From DSUN01 sp035527715 (GTDB lineage Bacteria > Planctomycetota > PUPC01 > DSUN01), in the NCBI GenBank assembly GCA_035527715.1, contig DATKZY010000144.1, forward strand, positions 1 to 64,000: 64,000 nucleotides of DNA, written 5' to 3'. Below, in pieces: positions 17,105 through 25,737 of the stretch (position 1 is the stretch's first letter; every line of letters begins with the position of its first letter). Under the pieces are notes generated by a model, which was not told the origin of the DNA, did no database searches, and worked only from the letters and a program-made list of their open reading frames with translations. The translations under genes and the position numbers were made by a program.

Positions 17105-18247
17105 GTGACAGTCTTTGTCATGATCCCTTACAGGGACACGTTCAGGGAGACCTATCGCACTGCGATTGAGCCAGTGCTGAAGGCCAATGGCCTCGAACCA
17201 GTCGTCGGGGAGAATCATGTCACGCCGGGTCCTGTGGATGAGCAGATCGTCGCCTCCATACGAGACGCCAGGTTCTGCGTGGCGGACCTCACGGGTCCCA
17301 ACCCGAACGTGGTCTACGAAGTCGCGCTGGCGCACTCATTGCGCAAGCCTGTGATTCTGCTGACCCGGGACGATCTGGGCGACATTCCATTCGACGTTCG
17401 CCACCACCGGGCTCTGAAGTATGCCCCGACGGCGGAGGGACACGCGCGGTTGGCGCAGATGTTGCACGAAGCGGTCAAGGCGATCCTTGCCTCAGAGCAA
17501 TCGGTAGTCCACCTCCTGAAGAGGATGCTGGCCCCTTCCAGCATCGAGACAAGTAGAGGGGGGTTCGTGGTAGTGGCTAGTCCACTTTCGTATCGAGCCG
17601 CGTTCCGAAGAGGGGGCGGGTGGAGGAAGAGACCTCTCACAACTTTCTCGGACAACGTGGGGATCCGCGGGCTGATGCAGTCATTCGGTCTGATATACGG
17701 CCTGGAAAGGCTTCCCGAACTCCTGAACCCGGACGACTTCGACGACGAGGTGCTGGAGAAGCCGGAGAACCGGGTGAACATGTACGCGATAGGGAGTCCA
17801 AAGGCCAATCGGTGGACGGGGATTCTCATGGAGGGCTTCTTCGCGAACCGCAAGCCCAAGTGGGAGTTCAAGCCCGACCCGGAGAGCCGGGAGATAATGA
17901 ACCCAAGAGTGATCGTGCGGCGCGACGGTCACGAGTTCAGACCCCACGTGATTGGGGATCCCCACATCCTGAAGTGGGATTTCGGCCTGGTGATCCGGGG
18001 GCCTCATCCCATGGATGCCAGCTTCATGTTCATGGTCCTTGCCGGCAGGAGCTCGCTCGGAACGGAAGCCGCATGCCTGGCCGTCACGGACCCCGTGTGT
18101 CTGAAGAAGCTCGACGAACGGCTGCGCTTCGAGGGCATCAACGCGGACGACCACAGGGAAGCGTTCTGCACCATCGTCAGCATCAAGGCCCCGGACATGA
18201 AGACCGACAAGGACGAATTCAGGGTATGCGATGTCATACGGTACTGA
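17105..18247 (+). CDS. TIR/deoxyribosyltransferase-like protein with unknown C-terminal domain
   Basis: The 380-residue product starts at a GTG with AGGAGG 8 nt upstream. Residues 1-~130 form a small alpha/beta domain of the TIR/nucleoside-2-deoxyribosyltransferase-like group: VTVFVMIPYRDTF, then VASIRDARFCVADLTGPNPN and NVVYEVALAHSL. In this block Asp61 and Glu72 occupy the positions of the nucleotide-binding acid and catalytic Glu. The C-terminal ~230 residues are unfamiliar, with GSPKANRWTG and LVIRGPHP followed by LAGRSSLGTEAA. Such N-terminal domains cleave or bind nucleotides and often occur in anti-phage or signalling proteins, but no partner gene is adjacent. The codon use is visibly less GC-biased than in neighbours, which suggests acquisition. 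Function remains open. Confidence 0.6.
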   Translation: MTVFVMIPYRDTFRETYRTAIEPVLKANGLEPVVGENHVTPGPVDEQIVASIRDARFCVADLTGPNPNVVYEVALAHSLRKPVILLTRDDLGDIPFDVRHHRALKYAPTAEGHARLAQMLHEAVKAILASEQSVVHLLKRMLAPSSIETSRGGFVVVASPLSYRAAFRRGGGWRKRPLTTFSDNVGIRGLMQSFGLIYGLERLPELLNPDDFDDEVLEKPENRVNMYAIGSPKANRWTGILMEGFFANRKPKWEFKPDPESREIMNPRVIVRRDGHEFRPHVIGDPHILKWDFGLVIRGPHPMDASFMFMVLAGRSSLGTEAACLAVTDPVCLKKLDERLRFEGINADDHREAFCTIVSIKAPDMKTDKDEFRVCDVIRY

Positions 18248-18284
18248 TGACCTGTGAGCGGCGGCGCGTCGCCATCGTTGCTTG

Positions 18285-18301
18285 CGCGGGGACACCCCGC
18301 G
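18285..18301 (+). terminator. Hairpin after the TIR-like gene
   Basis: A 7-bp perfect stem, CGCGGGG with CCCCGCG and a 3-nt loop, lies about 40 nt after the stop codon. There is no U tract, so termination is only possible, not shown. Confidence 0.4.
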
Positions 18302-18412
18302 TCGCCCGGCGCGCCGCAGTTGACAAAGCCCCTCAGCCGTGACAGGATATCTGGCGTGCATGCTCCGCGACTGGCCAGACAAGGGAAGGCCCTCAGACAG
18401 AAAGGGAAGACG

Positions 18413-19063
18413 ATGAGGAAGCTCGTGTGGTGCGTCGTGTGGGCGCTGTGTGCGGCGGCGATTGCGGGCGAAGAGGCGAAGCCGACCGAAGGGCTGAAGC
18501 CGCCCGAGGGCGCCGTCGTGCTCTTCGACGGCAAGGACGCATCGCAGTGGGACAAGGCCAAGGTCACGCCCGAGGGCTATCTCGAGGCCGGGGCGATCAC
18601 GAAGGAGAAGTTCGCCGACTGCCAACTCCACCTGGAGTTCAACATCCAGCCCGACCCGACGGGGAAGAAAGTGTCGGGCAACAGCGGAGTCTACATCCAG
18701 AACCGCTACGAAATCCAGATACTGAACTCGGCGGGCGGCAATCCCTCGAAGGGCGGATGCGGGGCGATCTACCAGTTCAAGCCGGCCGACACGAATCAGG
18801 CGAAGCCGCCGGGCGAGTGGCAGACCTACGATATCACGTTCCGCGCCCCGCGTTGGGACGACCAGAAGAAGAAGGCCGAGAACGCCCGCATCAGCGTCGT
18901 GCACAACGGCGTGAGGATCCACGACAACGTGGAGGTGCCGAACAAGACGGGCCATGGCAAGCCCGAAGGCCCCGAGCCCGGGCCGCTCTGCCTCCAGGAC
19001 CACCGTAACAAGGTTTGCTTCCGCAACATCTGGCTGCTGCCGCTGAAGGCCGAGACGAAGTGA
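18413..19063 (+). CDS. DUF1080 (3-keto-disaccharide hydrolase-like) secreted protein
   Basis: The 216-residue exported protein has a short signal peptide (to ~AIAGEE) and one DUF1080 jelly-roll domain. The family marks are VVLFDGKDASQWD at the start, FNIQPDP, the GNSGVYIQNRYEIQILNS segment and the final VCFRNIWLLPL. DUF1080 domains are lectin-like and very abundant in planctomycetes. Some members hydrolyse 3-keto-disaccharides, so a role in sugar breakdown or binding is likely. The start codon is the ATG at 18413 after the purine-rich AAAGGGAAGA; upstream in-frame codons lack a signal peptide. A perfect TTGACA at 18320-18325 may be its -35 box, with no convincing -10. Confidence 0.85.
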   Translation: MRKLVWCVVWALCAAAIAGEEAKPTEGLKPPEGAVVLFDGKDASQWDKAKVTPEGYLEAGAITKEKFADCQLHLEFNIQPDPTGKKVSGNSGVYIQNRYEIQILNSAGGNPSKGGCGAIYQFKPADTNQAKPPGEWQTYDITFRAPRWDDQKKKAENARISVVHNGVRIHDNVEVPNKTGHGKPEGPEPGPLCLQDHRNKVCFRNIWLLPLKAETK

Positions 19064-19099
19064 CGCCTCAGCTCAGGCACAGGCGCTCAGGCCGCGGGC

Positions 19100-19128
19100 T
19101 TGCATCAAGGCTGTGGGCCGGCTATCAT
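19100..19128 (+). promoter_or_regulatory. Candidate promoter of the four-lipoprotein array
   Basis: TTGCAT (19100-19105) and TATCAT (19123-19128) are 17 bp apart. The -10 context CGGCTATCATCGGGG recurs almost exactly upstream of the gene at 29370 (CGGCTATCATTGGGA), which supports a shared promoter type. Confidence 0.55.
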
Positions 19129-19221
19129 CGGGGACGGAGCCGGGGCAAGGAGGGACCGTAGGGGGCAAGTGCCGCCTGCACGAGTCGCGTCTCACCCTCG
19201 TGGCAAAGGAGCGGTGTTCTC

Positions 19222-20529
19222 ATGAGCAACAGAGGAATGGGCCTGCACGTCCTCGCGGGACTTGCGCTGTTCGCCGCGCCGGGGTGCATGATCTGGCTTC
19301 GCCCCGAGTGGGCGGAACTGAAGAAGTCCACGCAGCCGCCGATCCTGCGGCTGGGAGAAATCAAAGAGACCTTCACGGGAACCTGGGTGGCCGGGGGCAC
19401 GCAGACGAGCCTCAGGAACCACCTGCTGAGCGCCTTTGCGCGGCCCGAGGCCGCTGCCCTGTTCTCCGGCGACCCGGACAGCCTGACGCTGAACCTCGAT
19501 ATTGTCTCGGACCACGAGGACGATATGCCGCGCATGTTCGTTCTGGGCTGCCTCAGCATTGGCACCCTGGGCCTGCTCCCGCTCACCTACCATTCGGAAT
19601 GGAACTTGCAGTGCAGCGTGACCGTCAAAGGCCCCGACGGCACGGTCGTGGCGAAGTACCCGGTCCAGACGACGGGCAGCTACGACATCTGGGCGCTGCC
19701 GCCCACGATGTTCACCTTGTTTGCCGGATCGTTCCGGGCGCCGGGCGACGCCGGGCGCATCTTCCGCAGGATGGTCCATCGCGTCGTCGCCGACGTCAGT
19801 AAGGCGGTGGACACCGACTATCCGCGCCTGGCCAGGTGGAAGGAGGCGCGGGCACTCGTCGCGGCGCAAGCGCCGCTGAACGCGGCCATCGGCGACACAG
19901 CGTACTGGGTGGTCTACAACATCTCGACGCCTCAGCCCTCGGGCGCGGGAGCCGCGGCCTCGGCGCGCGAGTACGCCCTCGAGCTGCACCGCACCCGCCC
20001 GCAGCCGGGGGCGGCACCGCTCCGCCGCCTCGTCGTCGGCACGCGAAGCGGGGCAGTGAAGACCGCCTGGCAATGGCGCGACCCGAAGAGCGTGGTCTTC
20101 TTCGCCCACGGCCGCCTGTGGCACCCCGAGTGGAAGACGGGCCAGCCGGGGGACAAGCTGGTCGCCGTCGGGTTCCGCGAGCGCGCGGTCACCGCCAAGG
20201 ACCTCTTCGCGCCCGACGGCCTGCCTGCCCTCGCGGCGACGGAGTGGAACGACCTCGTGGTGGCCTGGAAGAACCGCGACCTGGCCACCCTCCTGCGCGA
20301 GGGACGCACCGCCGACCTGGGCGAGCATGTGGCGCAGATCGAGCAGTTGGCCCTGCGAGCCAACGAGTCGGCGGACCGCGAGAACAACAAGGCGGAGGAA
20401 CTGAAGGCGGCGGGCAAGCCGGGCAGCGAACTCCACCGCGAGGCGGCGCTGGCCTACCGCGCCCGCATCGAGGTCCTCAAGCCCATCCTCGCCGCCATCA
20501 AGGCCGAGGTGGCCAATCGCCAACGATGA
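19222..20529 (+). CDS. Tandem paralogous lipoprotein, copy 1
   Basis: The 435-residue protein is of no family I recognise. The lipobox AAPGC near residue 19, with Met in place of Asp at position +2, predicts an outer-membrane lipoprotein. The mature part starts with WLRPEWAELKKSTQPP and then LRLGEIKETFTGTW. Next come a two-helix hydrophobic patch (LGCLSIGTLGLLPLTYH), a YDIWALPPTMFTL segment, a WVVYNIS strand and paired WQWRDPKS and LWHPEW motifs. The C-terminal ~100 residues are a predicted helical hairpin (ANESADRENNKAEELKAAG, then RIEVLKPILAAIKAEVANR). It heads an array of four paralogs spaced 74-98 nt apart, each with its own Shine-Dalgarno; all are probably co-transcribed from the promoter at 19100. 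Confidence 0.75.
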   Translation: MSNRGMGLHVLAGLALFAAPGCMIWLRPEWAELKKSTQPPILRLGEIKETFTGTWVAGGTQTSLRNHLLSAFARPEAAALFSGDPDSLTLNLDIVSDHEDDMPRMFVLGCLSIGTLGLLPLTYHSEWNLQCSVTVKGPDGTVVAKYPVQTTGSYDIWALPPTMFTLFAGSFRAPGDAGRIFRRMVHRVVADVSKAVDTDYPRLARWKEARALVAAQAPLNAAIGDTAYWVVYNISTPQPSGAGAAASAREYALELHRTRPQPGAAPLRRLVVGTRSGAVKTAWQWRDPKSVVFFAHGRLWHPEWKTGQPGDKLVAVGFRERAVTAKDLFAPDGLPALAATEWNDLVVAWKNRDLATLLREGRTADLGEHVAQIEQLALRANESADRENNKAEELKAAGKPGSELHREAALAYRARIEVLKPILAAIKAEVANRQR

Positions 20530-20603
20530 GGCAGACCCTGCCCGGGCAGGCGGCGCGCCGCGGGCCGAGACCAGGTAGCTGGGAGGGGACGGAGCCTACT
20601 GCG

Positions 20604-21905
20604 ATGCGCACGAACACAACGGTTTCTCACTTGGCCTGCCTCGTCCTGATGGCCGGGGGGGCGGGATGCATGGTCCGCCTCAGCCCGAGGCGCGTCGAGT
20701 TGAAGCGCTCGGCCCGGCCTCCCATCTACCGCCTGGGCAAGATCACCGAAGACCTCACGGGCACCTGGGCCGCCGCCGCGAAGACCAACGACTGGGGGGG
20801 CAAGAACCCCGTGGCCGCCTTGCTCCGGCAGTCCGAAGCCGCCTCGCTGTTCAGCAGCGACCCCAACAACCTGACGATGGACATTCATCTTGTGTCGAGC
20901 CACGAGGACGACGCCCCGCGCCTGGCCTTCCTGGCGCTCATGAGCATCTGTACGCTGGGCATCATGCCCCTCCACTACCGCTCGGAATGGACCTCGGACG
21001 TGACGGTGACCATTCGGACGCCGGACGGGGCAACCGTGGACGAGCATGCGCTCCGGGCCAAGGGGGCCTACGACATCTGGGCGATGCCGCTCACCATGTT
21101 CACCCTGGGCACCGCGGCCCTGCGCGGGCCGCTGGACGGGCAGGAGGTGCGCAACCGCATGACGCGGAAGGCCGCGGCCGACCTGATGGAGGCGGCCGAG
21201 CGCGACTACGACCGCCTGGCGCGCTGGCGCCAGGCCTGGGCCGTCATCGCCGACCAGCAGCCGATCAGCGTGCAGGCCGGGGCCGCCACGTACTGGGCGA
21301 CCTACAACATCGCCGCAGCCACGGAGGCGGCTGGCCGCCGACGCGAGTATGTGCTGGAGATTCACCAGAGCCGGCCGCGGCGGGGCGCGGCGCCCTGGCG
21401 CAGCGTGGTGCTGGGCGACGCGAGGCTGGCCCCCGACGCGCCCTGGCGATGGCGCGACCCGCGCGACGTGGTCCTCTACGCGGACCAACGCCTCTGGCAC
21501 CCCGAGTGGAAGGTCGAGGGGCTGCAGGCCCAGCTCGCCGCCGTCCAGTTCAAGGAGCGGCCCGTCACGGCGAAGGAGCTGTTCGCGCCCGACGGCCTCA
21601 GCGACCTGTCGGCGACCGACTGGAACGACCTCCTGGTCGCCTGGAAGAACAGGGAACTCGTCGCCCTCCTCCGCGAGGCGTCCACGGCGGACCTCACGGG
21701 CCACGTCAGCCAGATCGAGCAGCTCGTGCTGCGAGCCAACGAGTCGGCCGAGCGCGAGAAGGACGAGGCGCAGAAGCTCATCGCGGCAGGCAAGCCGGGC
21801 GGCGAACTCCACGCCGAGGCCGCGCGGGCCTACGCCGCCCGCATCGAGATACTCAAGCCCATCCTCGCCGCCATCAAGGCCGAGGTGGCCAATCGCCAGC
21901 GGTGA
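20604..21905 (+). CDS. Tandem paralogous lipoprotein, copy 2
   Basis: The 433-residue paralog of copy 1 keeps the same order of motifs: lipobox GGAGC, LRP-type start VRLSPRRVELKRS, the LTGTW box, YDIWAMPLTMFTLG, WATYNIA, WRWRDPRD and LWHPEW. The N-terminal two thirds are clearly diverged from copies 1 and 4. The last ~280 nt (21621-21902) are about 95% identical to copy 4. It is predicted to be an outer-membrane lipoprotein with a helical C-terminal hairpin. The ATG at 20604 is the first codon giving a proper signal peptide; the longer open frame upstream runs through copy 1 in another frame. Function unknown. Confidence 0.75.
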   Translation: MRTNTTVSHLACLVLMAGGAGCMVRLSPRRVELKRSARPPIYRLGKITEDLTGTWAAAAKTNDWGGKNPVAALLRQSEAASLFSSDPNNLTMDIHLVSSHEDDAPRLAFLALMSICTLGIMPLHYRSEWTSDVTVTIRTPDGATVDEHALRAKGAYDIWAMPLTMFTLGTAALRGPLDGQEVRNRMTRKAAADLMEAAERDYDRLARWRQAWAVIADQQPISVQAGAATYWATYNIAAATEAAGRRREYVLEIHQSRPRRGAAPWRSVVLGDARLAPDAPWRWRDPRDVVLYADQRLWHPEWKVEGLQAQLAAVQFKERPVTAKELFAPDGLSDLSATDWNDLLVAWKNRELVALLREASTADLTGHVSQIEQLVLRANESAEREKDEAQKLIAAGKPGGELHAEAARAYAARIEILKPILAAIKAEVANRQR

Positions 21906-21980
21906 GGGGGCCTATGGCCGGGCAGGCCCCGCCGCAGGCTAAGTGGAGGAGGCGAAATTGCTCAACTGAGGAGCACGCGC

Positions 21981-23279
21981 ATGAACACGATGAGGAGAGC
22001 CCGGCACGTTCTCTGCCTCGTCGCCCTGCTGGGGCCAACGGGCTGCATGATCACCCTCGGCCCGCGGAGGGCCGAGCTGGACAGGTCGCCCAACCCGCCC
22101 GTGCTCCGGCTCGGCGAGATCAAGGAGACCCTCACAGGATCGTGGGTGACGCAGGGGGGAGCCGGCTCCCCGGTCATCACGGGCAAGCTGGCGCGGCTGT
22201 TCTCTCAGTCCGGCGCGGCCTCGCTGTTCTCCTCGGAGCCAGGGAATCTGGCCCTCAACATCGAGATCGTGGTGGACCACGAGGCGGACGACCCGAAGCT
22301 GGTCAAGCTGGCGTTCGTGAGCATCGCCACGCTTGGGCTCGTCCCGCTCAACGGGAACGCGGAATGGCACGCGCGGTGCCAGGTGCAGGTGGCTGCCGAG
22401 GACGGGGTCGCGATCGCCAAGTACCCGATCCATGTGACTGGCTCCTACAGCATCTGGGCATTCCCTCCGACCATGATCGCGTTCATGGGCGCCGCTGGCC
22501 GGGCGTGGGCAGACGCGAGGGCGATCTTCGAGCGGATGGCCAACAACGTGGCGGCCGAGATCATGAAGGCCGTGGCGGCCGACTACCCGCGTCTCGCCGA
22601 GGCCAAGCGGGCCCGCGCGGGAGTCGCCGAGCAGCAGCCACTGAGCATCCGGGCCGGCGGCACGACGCTCTGGGTCACCTACAGCGTCGCGCAGTCGGGC
22701 GCCGCGGGCCAGGAGTATGTGCTGGAGCTCCACCGGAGTCGGCCGCCCCGCGGTGCGGCGCCGCTGCGCAAGCTGGCCGTCGGGTCGCGGGCCGGGGTCG
22801 CCGGCCCCGAGACGCCCTGGCAATGGCGTGACCCGACGAGCGTTGTGTTCCAGGCCGAGGGGCGCCTGTGGCATCTCGAATGGAAGGTCGAGGGGCCACT
22901 GCACAAGCTGGCCGCCGTCGAGGCCCGCGAGCGCAAGCTCACCGCGCGCGAGCTTCTGCGCCACGACTCGTTCCCCGATCTGCCCCCGGGGGACCAGAAT
23001 AGCCTGCTGCTGGCATGGAAGACCCGCGACTTGCTCACGCTCCTGCGCGAGGCCAGCACGTCGGACCTGGAGGACCACATCGTGGGGATCGAGGAGATGG
23101 TCCTGCGAGCCAACGAGATGGCCGAGCGCGAGAAGGACGAGGCGCAGAAGCTCATCGCTGCGGGCAAGCCGGGCAGCGAAATCCACGCCGAGGCCGCGCG
23201 AGCTTACCGCGCATGCATCGAGATCCTCAAGCCCATCCTCGCCGCCATCAAGGCCGAGGTGGCCAACCGCGCGAAGTAG
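21981..23279 (+). CDS. Tandem paralogous lipoprotein, copy 3
   Basis: The 432-residue paralog has lipobox GPTGC, then ITLGPRRAELDRS, LRLGEIKETLTGSW, a hydrophobic LAFVSIATLGLVPL patch, YSIWAFPPTMIAFMG, WVTYSVA, WQWRDPTS and LWHLEW. The C-terminal helices (ANEMAEREKDEAQKL, AAIKAEVANR) match the other copies. Position +2 of the lipobox is Met, consistent with outer-membrane sorting. It is the most divergent copy in the middle region. A GHERE-like acidic stretch is absent and I see no catalytic motif, so a structural or ligand-binding role is more likely than an enzymatic one, though this is inference. Confidence 0.75.
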   Translation: MNTMRRARHVLCLVALLGPTGCMITLGPRRAELDRSPNPPVLRLGEIKETLTGSWVTQGGAGSPVITGKLARLFSQSGAASLFSSEPGNLALNIEIVVDHEADDPKLVKLAFVSIATLGLVPLNGNAEWHARCQVQVAAEDGVAIAKYPIHVTGSYSIWAFPPTMIAFMGAAGRAWADARAIFERMANNVAAEIMKAVAADYPRLAEAKRARAGVAEQQPLSIRAGGTTLWVTYSVAQSGAAGQEYVLELHRSRPPRGAAPLRKLAVGSRAGVAGPETPWQWRDPTSVVFQAEGRLWHLEWKVEGPLHKLAAVEARERKLTARELLRHDSFPDLPPGDQNSLLLAWKTRDLLTLLREASTSDLEDHIVGIEEMVLRANEMAEREKDEAQKLIAAGKPGSEIHAEAARAYRACIEILKPILAAIKAEVANRAK

Positions 23280-23377
23280 TTTCTGCAGGGGAAGCCCGAA
23301 TCGTGGCGACGAGCGGCGGCGCTTGTCGCTCGACCGCCACAAGCCAGCCGCTTGCGGCCACACAGGAGGGCGTGAAC

Positions 23378-24655
23378 ATGACAAGATCGGCGGGGTGGCC
23401 GTTGTGCATGGGGCTGATCCTCTCTGCGTCAGGGTGCGTGGCCACGTTTCGCCCAAAGTGGGCGGAGCTGGAGAGGCCGACCCAGCCGCCCATCCTGCGA
23501 CTCGGGGAGGTGAAGGAGTCCTTCACCGGAACCTGGGTGAGCGCCGGCAAACAGAGAAGCATCAGGAACGTGCTCTTGAGCGCGCTTGCGCAGCCCCAGG
23601 CCGCTGCCTTGTTCTCCGACGACCCGGGCAATCTGACCCTCAACCTGGACATCGTGTTGGACGGCGAGGACGACGACCCCCAGTCGTTCGAGATCTGCGG
23701 CAAGTGCGTGCTCACGCTCGGGCTAATCCCCCTGACATGGCACACCGAGCACAACCTGCGGTGCGACGTCTCCATCAAGAGCCCCGACGACTTCGTGGTT
23801 GCGAAGTACCGAACCCATGTGACAGGCTCAAACGACGTCCTCTTCCTGCCTCCCACGATGGTCACGATGCTCGGGGGCCCGGTCGGGGGAAGGATTGCCA
23901 TCGCGAGCATCTTCCGGAGGATGGCCCGCAGTGTCGTTGCCGACATCATGAAGAGGGTGACGACCGACTATCCGCGGCTGGCCGAGGTGAAGCAGTCGAG
24001 AGCCGTGGCTGCGGGGCAGGCGCCGCTGAGCGTGGTGATTGGGGATACGCCGTACTGGGTGGTCTACAATATCTCGGCGGCGGGGCCGAAGTGGGAGTAC
24101 GCCCTGGAGCTTCACCGCAGCCGTCCGCAACCGGGGACGGCGCCGCTGCGAAGTCTGCTCGTCGGCACGCGAAGCGGGGAAGCCGCCTCGGCCTGGCAGT
24201 GGCGCGAGCCGAAGAGCGTCATCGTGTTCGCTCAGGGGCGCCTGTGGTATCCCGCATGGCGGACCGAGGGGCCGGCCGAGAAGCTGGCCGCCGTCGAGTT
24301 CAAGGAGCGAGCTGTGCCCGCGAAGGAGCTCTTTCAGCCTGGCTCGCTGGGCGGCCTGTCGGCCAGCGAATGGAACGACCTCCTGGTCGCCTGGAAGAAC
24401 AGGGAACTCGTCGCCCTCCTTCGCGAGGCGTCCACGGCGGACCTCACGGGCCACGTCAGCCAGATCGAGCAGCTCGTGCTGCGGGCCAACGAGATGGCCG
24501 AGCGGGAGAAGGACGAAGCGCAGAAGCTCATCGCGGCAGGCAAGCCGGGCAGCGAACTCCACGCCGAGGCCGCGCGGGCCTACGCCGCCCGCATCGAGAT
24601 CCTCAAGCCCGTCCTCGCCGCGATCAAGGCCGAGGTGGCCAACCGCCAGAAGTGA
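23378..24655 (+). CDS. Tandem paralogous lipoprotein, copy 4
   Basis: The 425-residue paralog has lipobox SASGC and a start codon at 23378, chosen because GGAGG lies 8 nt upstream (a GTG at 23372 is too close). The N-terminal half resembles copy 1 most (FRPKWAELERPTQPPILRLG, ESFTGTW, GDTPYWVVYNIS). The last 282 nt (24371-24652) are nearly identical to copy 2, giving a mosaic gene. The 5' leader at 23280-23377 holds a 9-bp hairpin (GCGACGAGC with GCTTGTCGC). It ends only 18 bp from the convergent NlpC/P60-like gene. Function unknown, as for the other copies. Confidence 0.75.
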   Translation: MTRSAGWPLCMGLILSASGCVATFRPKWAELERPTQPPILRLGEVKESFTGTWVSAGKQRSIRNVLLSALAQPQAAALFSDDPGNLTLNLDIVLDGEDDDPQSFEICGKCVLTLGLIPLTWHTEHNLRCDVSIKSPDDFVVAKYRTHVTGSNDVLFLPPTMVTMLGGPVGGRIAIASIFRRMARSVVADIMKRVTTDYPRLAEVKQSRAVAAGQAPLSVVIGDTPYWVVYNISAAGPKWEYALELHRSRPQPGTAPLRSLLVGTRSGEAASAWQWREPKSVIVFAQGRLWYPAWRTEGPAEKLAAVEFKERAVPAKELFQPGSLGGLSASEWNDLLVAWKNRELVALLREASTADLTGHVSQIEQLVLRANEMAEREKDEAQKLIAAGKPGSELHAEAARAYAARIEILKPVLAAIKAEVANRQK

Positions 24656-24673
24656 GCCGCCCGGCCCCCGGCC

Positions 24674-25723
24674 TCACTTGCCGAGAGGCGAGACCAGGAA
24701 GTACTTCCCGACCCCCGAGGTGTCGAAGAAATCGCCTGGGGTGATGTCAATGGGGCCGAGCCTGTTCCCCTCCAGCTTCAACCCGGTGGCGGTAGCCACG
24801 GCGATCGCCGCCTTCTCGGAACAGACCGCTTTGTCGCCCAAGAGCCCGAAGCCGGGCTTCTTTTGCAGTGCGGCCTCCCTGGCGACGCCCCAGAGCTTCT
24901 TGCCGTCCACAGGGGCCTGCGGCCTGGCCACGTAGATCCCGCGGCCCTGGTACTGCTTCACGAGCTGCTTCTCGTCCAGGATGCGGCTGCCAACCTTGGG
25001 GGTGTGGTCCAGGAACAGGAGCCGGCCATTGGCCTCCTTCACGAACGTTAGCGCATGCGCCGCAGGCGATTTCTCCCTGGAGAGCGCCCGGAACACGTTA
25101 CCCTTGCACAGATCGTCCAGGACCCGGTAGAAGCGGTCCGCTGCGGGGAGAGCCTTGCTTCCGGCACTGCTGGTGTCGGGCGTGAAGAGCAGAATGTCCC
25201 CCGGCAACAGGTCCTTCAGCTCCTTGGGGCGATGGGCTGGCGCCGGCTCCCGGCCCTCCTCGATGGCCGCAACGACCTCCTGGCGCCACTCCTTGTGCCG
25301 CCCCGCTGCCTCGCGCACTGCTGCCTCTTGCTTGCGCAGCCACGGGCCAGCCGAGGTCGTCAACTCATGCTGCTCGCGCCACTTCGCCCCCTCACCCTCA
25401 ACGTCCTGATTGAACTGGCGCGCCGCCTCGACATACTTAGTCTTGGCCGCCTCGAGCGCGGCCAGCTCGCGGCGCGCGGCCGCTTCCTCGGGGGAGCCTT
25501 CGACCACCCCGCCGCCGTACTTGGCGGCGAACGCCTTGTTCCTCTTGACCAGATCGCTGAGCTCCTGCCGCAGCTCCGCTTGACGCCGGGCCAGCGCGGC
25601 GCGCACCTCCTGGGGCAGCTCGTCCGGGATCGGCTCGAGCGCGGGCACCCCGGCATGCAGCCAGCCGGCAAGAGCGACGCCGAGCGCCAGGCATTGGAGC
25701 GACTTTCGTACTCTCAGGTTCAC
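24674..25723 (-). CDS. Exported permuted NlpC/P60 (YiiX-like) cysteine peptidase-like protein with coiled coil
   Basis: The 349-residue product starts at a GTG with AAAGGAGG 5 nt upstream; the in-frame codon at 25741 overlaps the previous stop and would spoil the signal peptide. A signal peptide (~1-25) is followed by a helical, charged coiled coil (~30-160). The C-terminal domain (~165-345) has LLPGDILLFT, then AHALTFVKEANGRLLFLDHTP and VCSEKAAIAVA. The order His first (AHALTF), Cys later (VCSE) is that of permuted NlpC/P60 proteins of the YiiX/YebB (DUF830) type, which hydrolyse or transfer amide or lipid groups. It is the last gene of a three-gene minus-strand operon with short overlaps. 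The substrate may be peptidoglycan or lipid; unknown. Confidence 0.7.
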   Translation of the reverse strand: MNLRVRKSLQCLALGVALAGWLHAGVPALEPIPDELPQEVRAALARRQAELRQELSDLVKRNKAFAAKYGGGVVEGSPEEAAARRELAALEAAKTKYVEAARQFNQDVEGEGAKWREQHELTTSAGPWLRKQEAAVREAAGRHKEWRQEVVAAIEEGREPAPAHRPKELKDLLPGDILLFTPDTSSAGSKALPAADRFYRVLDDLCKGNVFRALSREKSPAAHALTFVKEANGRLLFLDHTPKVGSRILDEKQLVKQYQGRGIYVARPQAPVDGKKLWGVAREAALQKKPGFGLLGDKAVCSEKAAIAVATATGLKLEGNRLGPIDITPGDFFDTSGVGKYFLVSPLGK

Positions 25724-25737
25724 GGCTGCCTCCTTTC

